DNA from: Symbiodinium microadriaticum
Taxonomy: Eukaryota > Sar > Dinophyceae > Suessiales > Symbiodiniaceae
Assembly: GCA_001939145.1 (NCBI GenBank)
Contig: LSRX01000065.1
Location: 395,384 to 459,383 of the forward strand
Length of the DNA stretch: 64,000 nt
Direction: 5' to 3'
Shown in pieces: positions 48,457 through 58,189 of the stretch. The notes under the pieces are model-generated. The model did not search any database and was not told the DNA's origin. It was given only the letters and a program-made list of their open reading frames with translations. Within the stretch, counting starts at the first letter, position 1; each line of letters opens with the position of its first letter. The position numbers and the translations under genes are program-made.

Positions 48457-48807
48457 TTGGTTACTTCAGTATGGCCTAATTTAGGTCCATCTATAAATCT
48501 GAATGGTACCTTAACAAATCTGGTCTTCGGGTACTGGTGGGACCCGCAGGGTTGGGGGATTCAGGGGAGTCCTTCAGGTTTAGGGCTTATAGGGTTTAAG
48601 TCCCTGGTTTCTGCCAGGTGTTGTTCAGGGCCTGTGTATTTAAGATGTTGTAGGAATTCTGTTCTGGAAGGGTGCCTTTTTTTACGGCGTGTTACGGGGT
48701 TTTGCTCGGGGTACTACGTTCGGGCTCTGTTGCCTTGGCAGCATTTTGAGCCGGATACTGGATTATCACACGTACTCCAACGACGGAAGACTCTGCCACA
48801 CCTATAG
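48457..48807 (+). other. Overlapping open frames, strand unresolved
   Basis: A 116-codon plus frame (GYYVRALLPWQHFEPDTGLS near its end) overlaps minus frames. One minus reading, VWQSLPSLE (48811-48786, acceptor actatag, donor GTACGT), continues the spliced gene at 48892 in phase. I favour the minus strand for the right-hand part only. Confidence 0.3.
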
Positions 48808-48891
48808 TAAAGATCCCGAAAACCCCAAAACAAAATGCAAAATCCCTGCACCTAAACCCTAAACCCCAAAACCCCAAACCCAGCAGTATAC

Positions 48892-48999
48892 CTCTTCAAC
48901 TCCTGGGGCCTGGTCCACCAGGGGCTTGCCGTCACCGTTTCCTTTCCTTGTCCTTGTGACTGTAGCTCCAGCTCCGGTTTTTTCGCCCCTCTGAGACTC
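48892..48999 (-). CDS. Unrecognised protein, exon 2
   Basis: Acceptor caatttag|GAG, donor GAG|GTATAC, 108 bp, phases 0 and 0. It reads ESQRGEKTGAGATVTRTRKG, NGDGKPLVDQAPGVEE. Polar and probably disordered. Both splice sites are strong and the phase fits exon 1. Confidence 0.6.
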
Positions 49000-49072
49000 C
49001 TAAATTGGGCTTTCCAGTAGCCCCTTCAAACAGGAGTACAAATTAGTGTATACGGTTTAGGGCTTTACGTCT

Positions 49073-49167
49073 GGAGTACCTGGGACTCTAATTACCTAGA
49101 GATTTACGGGTTCTACCTACTAATCAAGGGGTAATGGCTGCTAAACTGTAGGTAAAGAGAGTTACAG
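49073..49167. mobile_element. MITE family O inside an intron
   Basis: tacctgggactctaattacc left, gtaaagagagttacaggta right. Lies in intron 49000-49350. Confidence 0.5.
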
Positions 49168-49350
49168 GTATGGTTTAAGTCTCGAACTAACCCTGAAATC
49201 TCGAATTAACCCTGACCCCTGAACCCCAATACCAATTTAATTTTTGGATCAGTTTCTCGACCTTCTGCACAGCTTTCGCCGGCGCTTGGCCTGATCTCCA
49301 CACATGTCGAAGAGCTCACAAGCGTGGTTGAAGATGCGATGGCACCTTAC

Positions 49351-49527
49351 GTCATGTCCAGGCGAGGGTGCAGCGCGTGAGGGTTTAGGACGCTCCTCGG
49401 GTTTAGCTGTCTTGCTAAAGCTCACGGGGTTTGGGGTGAACATTGCCAATGGATCTATAAAAAAGGGTGTTTTCACTGTATTTCCATTACAGTTACGGAC
49501 GGCTTGCGGCAGTTCGAAAAGATGGCC
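49351..49527 (-). CDS. Unrecognised protein, exon 1 of those found
   Basis: Acceptor tggtcaag|GGC, donor GAC|GTAAGG, 59 codons in phase 0. It reads GHLFELPQAVRNCNGNTVKT, PFFIDPLAMFTPNPVSFSKT, EERPKPSRAAPSPGHD. The CCTAAACCC inside it is translated (Pro-Lys-Pro), showing a telomere-type unit within coding sequence. Confidence 0.55.
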
Positions 49528-50258
49528 CTTGACCAGTAGCCGAAACACATTTCAATGAAACCTAGCCCTAAAGCCTAAACCCTAAACCCCAAAAGCCCTA
49601 CATGAGAAACAGGTGGACGTATGCCAATAGGTTGGTATAACTGGAGATGTGAAGGCAGCATGAAATCTCAAACTATAGACTCCTTTCAAGCTACAGCATG
49701 CTCATCCGCGAATCGCACAACCCTAAATGCCCCCGTGTGGAGCCCTCAACAAAGACTCATCGTTACTAGGACGCTGCAGACTTACGTAGCTCACAAGCAC
49801 CCCCTTACGAATCATTCATGCTGCGATATTCGATCGAGCAGTGAGGAAACTCATAAATGAAAAGAAAAGAGCTCATTCGAGCCTGACAGGTGGCAATAGC
49901 CCCCCAATATCGCAGGATTCCCATCCCGCAGCCTCAAACTAGCCCGAAAGCCTTGCATAGTATGGTCATACCCAAAGTCCCTTTGGCGCCCTTCGTCTTC
50001 ATCCTCAACCCAGGAAATCTCTCCAACCTACCTAGCCCTAGGGGTCCATGTACCTACATAGTAGATACTTTTGCCTTAAAGCTGCTATTTGGGTACATGG
50101 ACCCTTAGGGTAATTGCTCGCAACATCTCACAACCCTCTACATCTGAATGACAGCTTGAGGTCACAGGGGTCACAGCCCCTACATGGCTGCCTTGTTAGA
50201 CCTTCTGCCCCCCTAAACCCTAAACCCTAAACTTGCTAAACCACTTTTCTGTACCAGG

Positions 50259-50474
50259 ATGCTGCGGCCCCTTGTCCGCGCAGCCGATCGGAAGCTGGAC
50301 TGTGCCGTGGGCACCGGCGGCACTGGGCCGGGGGACAGTCGTCGATTTTTACAGGAGCTTTATATTGCAAGGTTTCACATTACAGTAGAGGAGCCTAGAT
50401 TTGTACGGCTTTTGGGTAGGATTGTGGGGTTTGGGATTCATGGTAGCTTAGTGACCCTAAACCCCAAACCCTGA
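50259..50474 (+). CDS. Candidate exon, plus strand (minus also open)
   Basis: Acceptor tttctgtaccag|G, ATG, then LRPLVRAADRKLDCAVGTGG, ELYIARFHITVEEPRFVRLL. The minus strand reads KIDDCPPAQCRRCPRHSPA with donor GTACAG. Coding is likely, strand undecided. I list the longer frame. Confidence 0.33.
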   Translation: MLRPLVRAADRKLDCAVGTGGTGPGDSRRFLQELYIARFHITVEEPRFVRLLGRIVGFGIHGSLVTLNPKP

Positions 50475-50643
50475 ATCAAGTTTAGTGTTTCGGGGCTGGG
50501 TAGTTAGTCTCGAGGCTAGGGCAGGGCTTTGGTTCAGGGTTAGGGTTAAAGGTACGGGGCTTGGGGGATGTGCGATGAGAGGGGGTGTATTTGAGCTTGA
50601 GTGACTAGTAACATTGCTCCTCAAGGCTGAATATAGGTGTGTA

Positions 50644-50925
50644 TGAAAATATGTATGTATGTATGCATGTATGTATGTATGTATGTATGTATGTATGTAT
50701 GCATGTATGCATGTGTGCATGTATGCATGTATGCATGTATGCATGTATGCATGTATGCATGTATGCATGTATGCATGCATGCATGCATGCATGCATGCAT
50801 GCATGCATGCATGCATGTATGTATGCCTGTATGTATGCCTGTATGTATGTATGTATGTATGTAGGTAGGTAGGTAGGTAGGTAGGTAGGTAGGTAGGTAG
50901 GTATGTATGTATGTATGTATGTAAA
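50644..50925. repeat. (GTAT)n/(GCAT)n/(GTAG)n microsatellite
   Basis: About seventy tetranucleotides. It shifts from GTAT to GCATGTAT, to GCAT and to GTAG in blocks. All long Met/Cys/Tyr/His frames over it (up to 168 codons) are artefacts. Confidence 0.93.
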
Positions 50926-51159
50926 TGCATGTAATTTGGAAAATGTCCATAATTACTGAGCATGAGCTGACTAAAACCCGATTCTAGCTATTCAGGCCTC
51001 CATATATCAACCGTATCGGTGGACTTTGTGCACTCTCTGGGGAACGAACTCATGAGTTGACAAATTTTCGCCTCTGAACGCCACTGTAAGCTGGATACAG
51101 TGAACGCCGATGCTGGATTCCGGTGTTCTAGCTGAGAGGTTTGGGAATCGTTTTTGGAG

Positions 51160-51275
51160 CTTAGCTGCTGAGTTCATAAGCACAAAAAAGTGTACACTTT
51201 CAGTTCTAGAAGGGGTCATATTATGCCAAAAAGTTTAAAGTGCACTCTTTCAGCTACCACGGGAGTTTCCTTCTA
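51160..51275. repeat. Family N repeat
   Basis: gctgctgagttcataagcac, then gtgtacactttcagttcta and aaagtgcactctttcagcta. Confidence 0.5.
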
Positions 51276-51349
51276 TGCGTAGGTGGAGATTGGGGGATCT
51301 GAATGAGTAGTTGTGAAAGGTAGAACCCTGCTAACCGCATTACAACACA

Positions 51350-51464
51350 CCCTGCATTTGACAGGCCTGGCCTTACCACCGGGTCGCCATCAGGTTCGAC
51401 ATCCAGGGCAAGTGCCTGACAATTGCGACCCCAAGCAAAACTATGACAATTTTTAGCCTGTGGC
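51350..51464. CDS. Coding exon, strand unresolved
   Basis: The plus strand has acceptor atttgacag|G and reads VAIRFDIQGKCLTIATPSKT then FSLW, TAG. The pattern recalls a WD40 blade. The minus strand has acceptor tgtcatag, reads FAWGRNCQALALDVEPDGDP, and has donor GTG|GTAAGG. One of the two is probably real. Confidence 0.35.
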
Positions 51465-51825
51465 GTTAGGGTTTAGGGCTCAGGGTTTAGGGTTCAGGGA
51501 TTCTGGCTGTCTTTCTTCATACGGCGTTTTCATGTTGCGTCGTGCTTGCGAAGTCTTTATTTATAGATATATAGATGTTACCTTGCTCGTCGGGGATCCT
51601 GGGGGAACTAAAGGTTAATCCTTGGGATTATAATATTATAGAGGGAGCATAGTAAACCCGAAAAGGGAAGGGTTTATAGGGATTTGGGTTTAGGGTTTAG
51701 GGACCCTAAACCCTATGTACTCTACTACGAAGTCATATGTCACCATTTGCTTCATATGCGCCTGTGGAGAGTTGAAAAAAAGGCTGTAGAAGGGCCGTAT
51801 CAGGGCTTATCAGGGCTTCGTAAGC

Positions 51826-51936
51826 CCTAAGGGTCCAAGTAACTACATCTACTTACTTTATGTCTTTTAATATTTATTCCCTGTTTGGGTACTTTGGGAC
51901 CGAAGTAACTACTATTTGGGTACATGGACCCTTAGG
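51826..51936. mobile_element. MITE family H
   Basis: taagggtccaagtaactaca left, gggtacatggacccttaggg right. Confidence 0.6.
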
Positions 51937-51989
51937 GAAAGCAAAGCTCTGCAGGGTTGTAAAAGGTTTCGTAACGTCTTCGAGGGGTC

Positions 51990-52120
51990 TCATGATTAAA
52001 GGAACCTACGGGTGGACAGTTTAGGGTACATAGGGCTTCTATAAGGCTTCTATAAGAGATATAGACCTGTTATAAGGCTCCTACAACGGTAAATACCCAC
52101 CTGAAAGTGTCCTAGACATG
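51990..52120. mobile_element. MITE family M
   Basis: taaaggaacctacgggtgg left, cctgaaagtgtcctagac right. Confidence 0.6.
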
Positions 52121-52309
52121 AGGTCTACAAGAGCGAGCTGACACTTTTGGTAAGGGTGGCAGAGGGTTTTTACCCTAAACCCTAAATTTTAGACCTTAAG
52201 CCTAAAGCCCGAAACCCTAAGCCCTAAACCCTAAACCCTAAACTCGAAACCCTTAACCCCTAGACTATCACACCCTATTGCCAGGGGGTCTCTGAGGAGT
52301 TTTGGGAGG

Positions 52310-52485
52310 GTTCGAGGGAAGGTCAAAGGGTAAAAGGAGGGACCCTTAGTAAGGACCCCTAGGTATATAACCTTCATATTACCCATTATATAGCCCATTA
52401 TATATAGAGTAGGGGTCCCCCTAAACCCTAAACCCTAAACCCTAAACCCCATTAAGGGTCCCTCCTTTTGCCCTTTGAGAAGGGT
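52310..52485. mobile_element. Palindromic element (family T) with a CCCTAAA insertion
   Basis: caaagggtaaaaggagggac left and gtccctccttttgccctttg right. Four CCCTAAA units lie in the right half only. Confidence 0.55.
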
Positions 52486-52519
52486 CTCACGTCGGGCTCG
52501 GGCTCTCAAGCTTCAAAGG

Positions 52520-52690
52520 GGGGCATTGCTAGGGCTTAGGGTTTTAGGGGTTTAGGGTTTAGGGTTTAGGGGTTTACGGTTTAGGTTTTAGGGTTTAGGG
52601 GTTTAGGGTTCAGGCTTTAGGGGTTTAGGGTTTAGGGGTTTAGGGTTTAGGGGTTTAGGGTTTAGGGGTTTAGGGTTTAGGGGTCCTAGG
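52520..52690. repeat. TTTAGGG array
   Basis: About twenty units, mainly alternating TTTAGGGG and TTTAGGG. Confidence 0.85.
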
Positions 52691-52984
52691 GGGATTGCTA
52701 GGGCTTAGGGCTTCTTTGTTTCTGCGTTTTTTCATCTTTAGGGTTTAGGTTTTTCTTGTTTTGGGGTCCAGGGTTTCTAAGTTTTGTTCGGGTTTATTAG
52801 GGCTTAGGGTTTAGGGCTTAGGGTTTAGGGTCTTATCCGATGATAAGAAGAAGGGGCTTGATTTCCAGCTATTTTGATGCATGGTCGACTGGTCTACGTT
52901 GTGGCTGCGGGATATACGGCAAGGGCGCAAAACGCCGAAACATTCCACACAGAAACGAAGCCCTAAACCCTAAACCCTAAACCC

Positions 52985-53092
52985 CAAACCCCAACCCAGA
53001 AGACAACAAACGCTTCCCGCCTGTAACCGCGACGGCTCAATCTCCAAGAGCCGTGCCTTGGGCGAGTAGGTGGATCCGCTGTGTATACGTAA
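52985..53092 (-). CDS. Exon, basic/aromatic, unknown
   Basis: Acceptor ccttcgcag, then LYVYTADPPTRPRHGSWRLS and RRGYRREAFVVFW. Another frame (FADFTYTQRIHLLAQG) is open for part of it. Confidence 0.35.
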
Positions 53093-53379
53093 AGTCTGCG
53101 AAGGTTCCCCTAAGGCTCCAGGTACCTACATAGCATATACCTGAAAGAGTCTATGCTCTAAATCCTAGCATCAAAATAGCCCGAAAGCCTTACATAGTAG
53201 GGTCTTTGGGCCCAAAAGCCTTAAAATATGGGAATGATCTCTCTCTCTCTCTCTCTCTCTCATCAACCGGTACATGGACCCTTAAACCCTAAACCCTATA
53301 GAACCTTTACGAGAACCCTTATAGAGACGTTAGAGTCACCCTTCTGGAGCCCTTCAAACTAAAAGGGACCCTTACTAAG

Positions 53380-53442
53380 AGAGCGAGGGTTCAGGGACCG
53401 ACCCCCGCCCTCCACGTGCAGGTTTCGGGTGGAGGGCAACAC
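53380..53442 (-). CDS. Exon, unknown protein
   Basis: Acceptor gtcacgcag|GTG, then VLPSTRNLHVEGGGRSLNPR. The 3' end is not fixed. The upstream intron carries TTTAGGG variants. Confidence 0.38.
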
Positions 53443-53603
53443 CTGCGTGACCCCCAAACCCCTACAGAATAGCAGGTTATGGGTTTAGGGTTGTTAGGGT
53501 TTTTAGGGTTTTTAGGGTGTTTAGGGTTTTTAGGGTGTTTAGGGTTTATAGGGTTTGTAGGGTTTAGGTTTAGGGTTGCGGTTGTAAGGTTTAAGTTGAA
53601 TAT

Positions 53604-53701
53604 AGGAACCTGATTAAGAAACCCTGGGTCTTTGTTCGGGTTCTTAATATGAATCCTAGTATATTTGGGGTTATAGGGCCAGGGTTTCTTAATCAGGTTC
53701 C
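53604..53701. mobile_element. MITE family R
   Basis: ggaacctgattaagaaaccc left, gggtttcttaatcaggttcc right, perfect 19-bp ends. Confidence 0.65.
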
Positions 53702-54074
53702 GAACTTTGGGTTTAGGGTTTAGGGACCTCTTGGCCATTGGTGGTGTAAAGCGCCCAAAATGGTAGGGTTTGGATACCCAGGTAACTACCATGTAAGGAT
53801 GCTTATATGGAGGGGTTCGAACTGCGTCTGTTGACCCTAAACCCTAAACCCCAAAACCCCACCCCTAAACCCCCAAACCCCAAAACCCTAACCCTAAACC
53901 CCTAAACCCGAAACCTCTAAACCCAAAACAAGGTACACGTTAAACCCTAAACTCTAAACCGTGCCCCCAACCGAGAAACAGAACAAGCCACCATGTTAGT
54001 ACCCAGACCGTCCAACATCCCCTAGGTAAGGAATGTACGATAAATAAACTATAGGATCTCTAACCAAGATTAAA

Positions 54075-54200
54075 TGGGTTTTTGAAGTATACTTTAAGCT
54101 ACCATAACCAACTGTTTTTGCAGGTTCTTATTATAAACTCTAGTACAGAATTTATAGTGACCCTACAAAGAAATTGGTTTTGGTAGTTTAGAGTATATAC
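54075..54200. mobile_element. MITE family Q
   Basis: actttaagctaccataacca left, ttggttttggtagtttaga right. Confidence 0.5.
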
Positions 54201-54329
54201 CTTACAGGATCTCTTTAAAGCTGATATTGGTTTAGGGTTTATACTGCTTAAATACCCCTAAACCCTAAACCCTAAACCCCAAACCCTAAACCCTAAACCC
54301 CTAAATACCCCTAAACCCTAAAGAAGGGT

Positions 54330-54415
54330 TTTGGGAAGGTCTGGGAAACAAATGCCAGCAGCCAGCCGGCCCGAAGTACTCCTCCAACATGGAAGCCCAG
54401 GTCACCCCAAAGAAT
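54330..54415 (-). CDS. Exon, frame uncertain
   Basis: Two minus frames look coding: VTWASMLEEYFGPAGCWHLF and WGDLGFHVGGVLRAGWLLAF. The plus strand is poorer. Confidence 0.33.
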
Positions 54416-54419
54416 CAGG

Positions 54420-54550
54420 GTTAGGGGTTTAGGGGTTTAGGGGTTTAGGGGTTTAGGGGTTTAGGGTTTAGGGGTTTAGGATTGAGGGGTTTAGGGCTTA
54501 GGGTTTAGGGGTTTAAGGTTTAGGGGTTTAGGGTGTAGGGGTTTAGGGTT
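54420..54550. repeat. TTTAGGG array
   Basis: About seventeen units, mostly TTTAGGGG. Confidence 0.85.
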
Positions 54551-54593
54551 TACCGAAAAGGCCTCAACCCCTTAAGCGACCTAAGCCTCCTAC

Positions 54594-54709
54594 TTCAAGG
54601 ATCATGGGACCTAGTAGCTACTGCTTACAAATTATAAACAAGGCAACTCTACCTTACAACCCAAATGAAGGCACTTACAACCTTAGATACCAAGTCCCAT
54701 GCTCCTCCA
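54594..54709. mobile_element. MITE family D
   Basis: cttcaaggatcatgggacct left, caagtcccatgctcctccag right. Confidence 0.6.
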
Positions 54710-54925
54710 GGTAAGGTAGAAGCCCGAAAACCCTAAACCCTACACCCTCAACCCTGAACCCTAGATCCGCCATTAAATCTAAACCCTGAGCCCCGATCCT
54801 AGATTAAACCTAAAACCTAAACCCTAAAACCTCAACCCTAAACCCTAACGCCCGAACCCTGAAGCCTCTGAAGCTGTTCCTTGAAGCGCACTCCTACCCT
54901 TTAAGGCTCCGAATGTACCTTAAGC

Positions 54926-55055
54926 TCTATATATATATATATATATATGTATGTGTATATCTCAACCAATAAATAGATATATAAATAAATAAATAAATAA
55001 ATAAATATATATATATATACATACATATATATATATATAGAGAGAGAGAGAGGAA
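54926..55055. repeat. (AT)n, (ATAA)n, (GA)n microsatellites
   Basis: Successive AT, AAAT, AT and GA runs. They cut a family A copy, of which only the right end (cttggagtctctggg, to 55112) remains. Confidence 0.85.
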
Positions 55056-55134
55056 CCCTACTACGAATTAAGGTATAGGTCTATGAAAAAGGGGGTCTTG
55101 GAGTCTCTGGGTACTTAGACCTCAGAGTGCCCAC

Positions 55135-55185
55135 CTAGGAACCCCTGGAAGCAAGCCTTAGCGCAGGCACGCAGAGCCTTCGGGA
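55135..55185 (-). CDS. Internal exon, unknown protein
   Basis: Acceptor gatacctcag, then PKALRACAKACFQGFL, donor CTAG|GTGGGC. 51 bp. Both splice sites good. Confidence 0.42.
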   Translation of the reverse strand, partial: SRRLCVPALRLASRGS

Positions 55186-55338
55186 CTGAGGTATCCTACT
55201 TCCTACACCCCATAATATAGGGGGCCCTTACAATCAGAATAGGGTTTTGGGGCCCATGTCTCCTATGATTCTAAAAACGTACTGGTAACTAGTTTGGCCC
55301 CTACATTCATCCTCCAAGTGTTCAGTTTAAAGAAAGGG

Positions 55339-55401
55339 TTACGGCTCTCCAAATCTCTGCAAACTAATGGCTAGGGCAGCAGAAGCCATGCGGTGAAAGC
55401 C
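55339..55401 (-). CDS. Unrecognised protein, terminal exon
   Basis: Acceptor gcgcttag|GGC, then GFHRMASAALAISLQRFGEP, TAA. Phase 0 fits the upstream exon. Confidence 0.5.
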   Translation of the reverse strand, partial: GFHRMASAALAISLQRFGEP

Positions 55402-55548
55402 CTAAGCGCACACAGACCCTAAACCCCAAACCCTAAACCCAAAGCTGAGGGTTCAGGGTTTCGGGCTTAGGGTTTAGGGTTTGGGGTCTAGGGTTTGGGG
55501 TTTAGGGTTTAGGGTCCCTAAACCCTAAACTCCAAACCCTAAACCCAC

Positions 55549-55610
55549 ACGCTCGCCATTTTCGCGCCTTGTCCAGTTTGCATCCAACTGACTCGGGAAG
55601 TTCTCCGAAC
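55549..55610 (-). CDS. Unrecognised protein, internal exon
   Basis: Acceptor acctctag|GT, then SENFPSQLDANWTRRENGER, donor CGT|GTGGGT. Charged, clearly protein-like. It lies 16 bp beyond a family F MITE. Confidence 0.55.
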
Positions 55611-55625
55611 CTAGAGGTCTAGAGC

Positions 55626-55729
55626 TTATTCCCCCAATAAGCCAGGGAAATAAAAGGTTAAGCTTTCAGATTGCTAGTAAATTGTAAGAGCCCAAAAAGT
55701 TTAAAGCTTGGGTTATTGGAGAACTAAGC
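55626..55729. mobile_element. MITE family F within an intron
   Basis: Lies in intron 55611-55795 in the same orientation to the gene as the copies at 18396 and 20875. Confidence 0.65.
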
Positions 55730-55795
55730 TAGAGTTTAGAGTGTTTCTATAGCAAGGATCCACTTGTGTTACTGTAGCTTTGATGTCTCACTCAC

Positions 55796-55839
55796 AAGGC
55801 TTGCCGCTGAGTCTGTCGCGGAAGAATTCCGGAGACCAT
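55796..55839 (-). CDS. Unrecognised protein, internal exon
   Basis: Acceptor tagtaaag, then WSPEFFRDRLSGKP, perfect donor GTGAGT. Phases 2 in, 1 out, matching both neighbours. Confidence 0.5.
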
Positions 55840-55941
55840 CTTTACTACTAAGGCCCCTGAACCCTAAACCCTAAGCCCTAAACCACCCTAACCCTAAACC
55901 CTAAACCCGATTCTGGTGAAAAAATCCATCATTTCAGAAAC

Positions 55942-55983
55942 TCCCCGTGCTTTCCGCAGAGAGGAAAAGGGCTCTGAACGAAC
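55942..55983 (-). CDS. Unrecognised protein, first exon found
   Basis: Acceptor aagtccgcag|G, then FVQSPFPLCGKHG, donor GGGGA|GTTTCT. The phase fits 55839. The four exons 55983-55339 encode about 68 residues with a stop. Upstream exons unknown. Confidence 0.48.
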
Positions 55984-55999
55984 CTGCGGACTTCTCAGT

Positions 56000-56340
56000 A
56001 GGAGGGACCCTAGAAGGGACTACTAATCCTAATACCCTAAGGTACCCCTAGAAGGGACCCCTAATCCTAATACCCTATATAACCCTTTATAGATCCCCCT
56101 TAAAGGAGCCCTAATCTTAAGGGGCAATGGGAGGGACCCCTAGATGGGACCCCTAATCCTAATACCCCATATATAATCCTTATATACCCCTTACATAGTC
56201 TCATAGACTCATAGGGGCCCCTAATCCTAATACCCTAGAAAATCTTTATATACCCCTTGTCTAGTCTCATAAAGCCCCTATATAACCCCAAGGGGTCCCT
56301 TTAAGGGTCTCTCCTTTGGTCCCTTGGACTTCAGTGAGCC
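56000..56340. repeat. Imperfect tandem repeat of agggacccctaatcctaatacccta units
   Basis: Four to five units of 60-75 bp with tatataacccctt spacers. No gene seen. Confidence 0.6.
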
Positions 56341-56469
56341 CTTGGGACGACCCATGGGCTTATAAGGGTTTGAAGTTCAGGGCCCTGTAGGGCTTGGGGT
56401 TCCTTTAAGGGTTGCTATAAAAGTCTCTATGTAAGGGTTCCTTTAAGGGCTCTAAAGGGTTTAGGGTTT

Positions 56470-56574
56470 ACGGGTCCATGTACCTAAATAGTATATACTC
56501 TTGCATTAAAGTATCTGCCCTCTTTGGGTACGTTGGGGCCGAAGTAACTACTGTCGGGTACATTGGACCATTAG
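56470..56574. mobile_element. MITE family H
   Basis: gggtccatgtacctaaatag left, gggtacattggaccattagg right. Confidence 0.6.
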
Positions 56575-56694
56575 GGTCAGGGTCTCTGGTATAGGGATTG
56601 GGGCTTTTAGGGTTTAGGGTTTAGGGTTTAGGTTCCACTCGAACATCAACTTTTCGAGGTCACATCCCTACACTTAGGTAGGATCCAATGTTTA

Positions 56695-57060
56695 TTGTCT
56701 CAGTGCTTGTCGGCCCCTTGCAGTCAAGACCAATCAGGCTGTGGGCGCTTTATGAGCTCGATCGCGTTTCATCAAGGACTTGTCTGCTCTAATTATCTGT
56801 CTCTCCTTCAAAAACCCGGCAGAGATAAAGTCCAACCTCAACGATATCGATACCCAAGCTATCGACCTAGCTCGTGAGGAAAACGAGTTTGGGCGAATGC
56901 TTACACGATTTATAGCCCGTGTGACCCAACTTTTAAAGCGCCGTATTGCCATTGATCTCTCGGCCTAATGCTATAAACAGGAAATGACTCCTATGTACCA
57001 CGCTATCAGATCGGTGTCTCAACCTGAACGCACTAGTCGTGGACGACCACGGGACTTGGT
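56695..57060 (+). pseudogene. Unidentified coding relic with two in-frame stops
   Basis: One plus frame reads RPLAVKTNQAVGAL, TGA, RFIKDLSALIICLSF, EIKSNLNDIDTQAIDLARE, FGRMLTRFIARVTQLLKRR, TAA, then EMTPMYHAIRSVSQPERTS and RGRPRDL. The sequence is AT-richer in third positions than other exons here. The tail SRGRPRD resembles an AT-hook. It ends at a family D element whose edge happens to read GTAAGT. It may be a foreign or retired gene. I do not recognise the family. Confidence 0.4.
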
Positions 57061-57061
57061 A

Positions 57062-57172
57062 AGTAAGGGTTATCAGTAAGGGATCATGGGACTTAGTAGC
57101 CATAGGATCATAAACAAGGTGACTGTACTTATAACTACTTATCACCCCCCAGTTAAGGTTTCTACACTTAGC
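57062..57172. mobile_element. MITE family D
   Basis: gtaagggatcatgggactta left. The right part is worn (taaggtttctacac). Confidence 0.45.
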
Positions 57173-57333
57173 TGCCCAGTCCCCTGACCCCAAAAAAGCT
57201 TAAACTTTTCTTTTAGTCGGGGTTTAACATACCAAAAAAGCTTTAAAGTTTACCTATTAAGCTCCGAAGCATAAGTTATAACACCTTAAGGATTCCGACA
57301 GTCCTAAAGACGCTACCTCGACTTTCTGAAGCC

Positions 57334-57927
57334 TCACATGGGCGCTCTGTTGGGGGCTCCAGGATGCGGTATTCGGGATGCCCCCCCTCCACCTTCACTT
57401 CGAAGCTCCGGGCAAAGGAATGGAGTGTTTTGGGTTGGTAAGGACCTTTCGGGTTTAGGGGTGTCGGGTTCAGGGTTTAGGGGTAATTTAGGACCTTGAG
57501 GATACCATAGTGGGGTTTTACAGAGAGGTTTATCGGGGCTTCGTGAGATTGCAAAGGAAGGTCTTACAGGGGGCTTTGTGGGCTTCTCAGGGATTTTATG
57601 ATGCTTTTGAAAGTGAGTTTTGTACATCCGAACAAAGGACTCTAACATTAGGTGTTTGGGTTTAATATAGCAATAAGCCGGATGCTTGGGAGGGCGAGAG
57701 GGGGGGCACACGGCAGCAGCACAGTCGAATGCTTCGCTGCTGCATTGCATTTGGGGTTGCTCCAAATGCGGGTTCAGCCAATGTATGGGGATTAATAGGG
57801 TTTCGGGGTACATTATACTATAGTTGTAATAAGGAACCCCCAATATCACACATGGCGTCTTGACCCCAGCTTGGGCCCTCATAAAGCCATGATATGCTCT
57901 ACTACTACGGTGGATGACATAAATCAT
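57334..57927 (-). CDS. Longest open frame, Pro-rich, doubtful gene
   Basis: 197 codons open on the minus strand. The first 15 codons are a family C MITE and the C-terminal half is Pro/Lys-rich, with several stretches readable as CCCTAAA variants. The central part (EQPQMQCSSEAFDCAAAVCP) and the end (PELRSEGGGGASRIPHPGA) may be true exons. As one protein it is unlikely. Confidence 0.3.
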   Translation of the reverse strand: MIYVIHRSSRAYHGFMRAQAGVKTPCVILGVPYYNYSIMYPETLLIPIHWLNPHLEQPQMQCSSEAFDCAAAVCPPSRPPKHPAYCYIKPKHLMLESFVRMYKTHFQKHHKIPEKPTKPPVRPSFAISRSPDKPLCKTPLWYPQGPKLPLNPEPDTPKPERSLPTQNTPFLCPELRSEGGGGASRIPHPGAPNRAPM

Positions 57928-58018
57928 GCAGTACCCATACTTAACAAGGAATAAACCATAATTCTCATAGTATAGGGTCCTTAATTAAAGTAATGCAGGA
58001 TGTATATCATCAACCGTA
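57907..58018. mobile_element. MITE family C
   Basis: acggtggatgacataaatca left, tatatcatcaaccgtag right. Forward orientation. Confidence 0.7.
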
Positions 58019-58019
58019 G

Positions 58020-58173
58020 GAACGCCCTGCGGCAGGCCCTCCTCTGGAGAGCCACCCAGAGGGTCGCGAGAAAGGGTCGTGAGCACACATGTAAGGTGTG
58101 GTGCCAGGGTCAAGGTGTAGTGGCTTGGGGGTTGAGATTATATACCCTCCCAGCGATAAGGCACCTCTTGTGA
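58020..58173 (+). CDS. Candidate exon starting at the end of a MITE
   Basis: The last bases of family C (caaccgtag) act as acceptor, then NALRQALLWRATQRVARKGR, EHTCKVWCQGQGVVAWGLRL, to TGA. 50 codons with plausible composition. Minus strand poorer. Confidence 0.38.
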
Positions 58174-58189
58174 GAGGCGACGATCATGT

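Noticed and set aside
50457-50963. Open frames of 67-168 codons rich in Met/Cys/His/Tyr/Thr
   Set aside because: They are translations of a GTAT/GCAT/GTAG tetranucleotide microsatellite. Open frames appear on both strands and in several registers.
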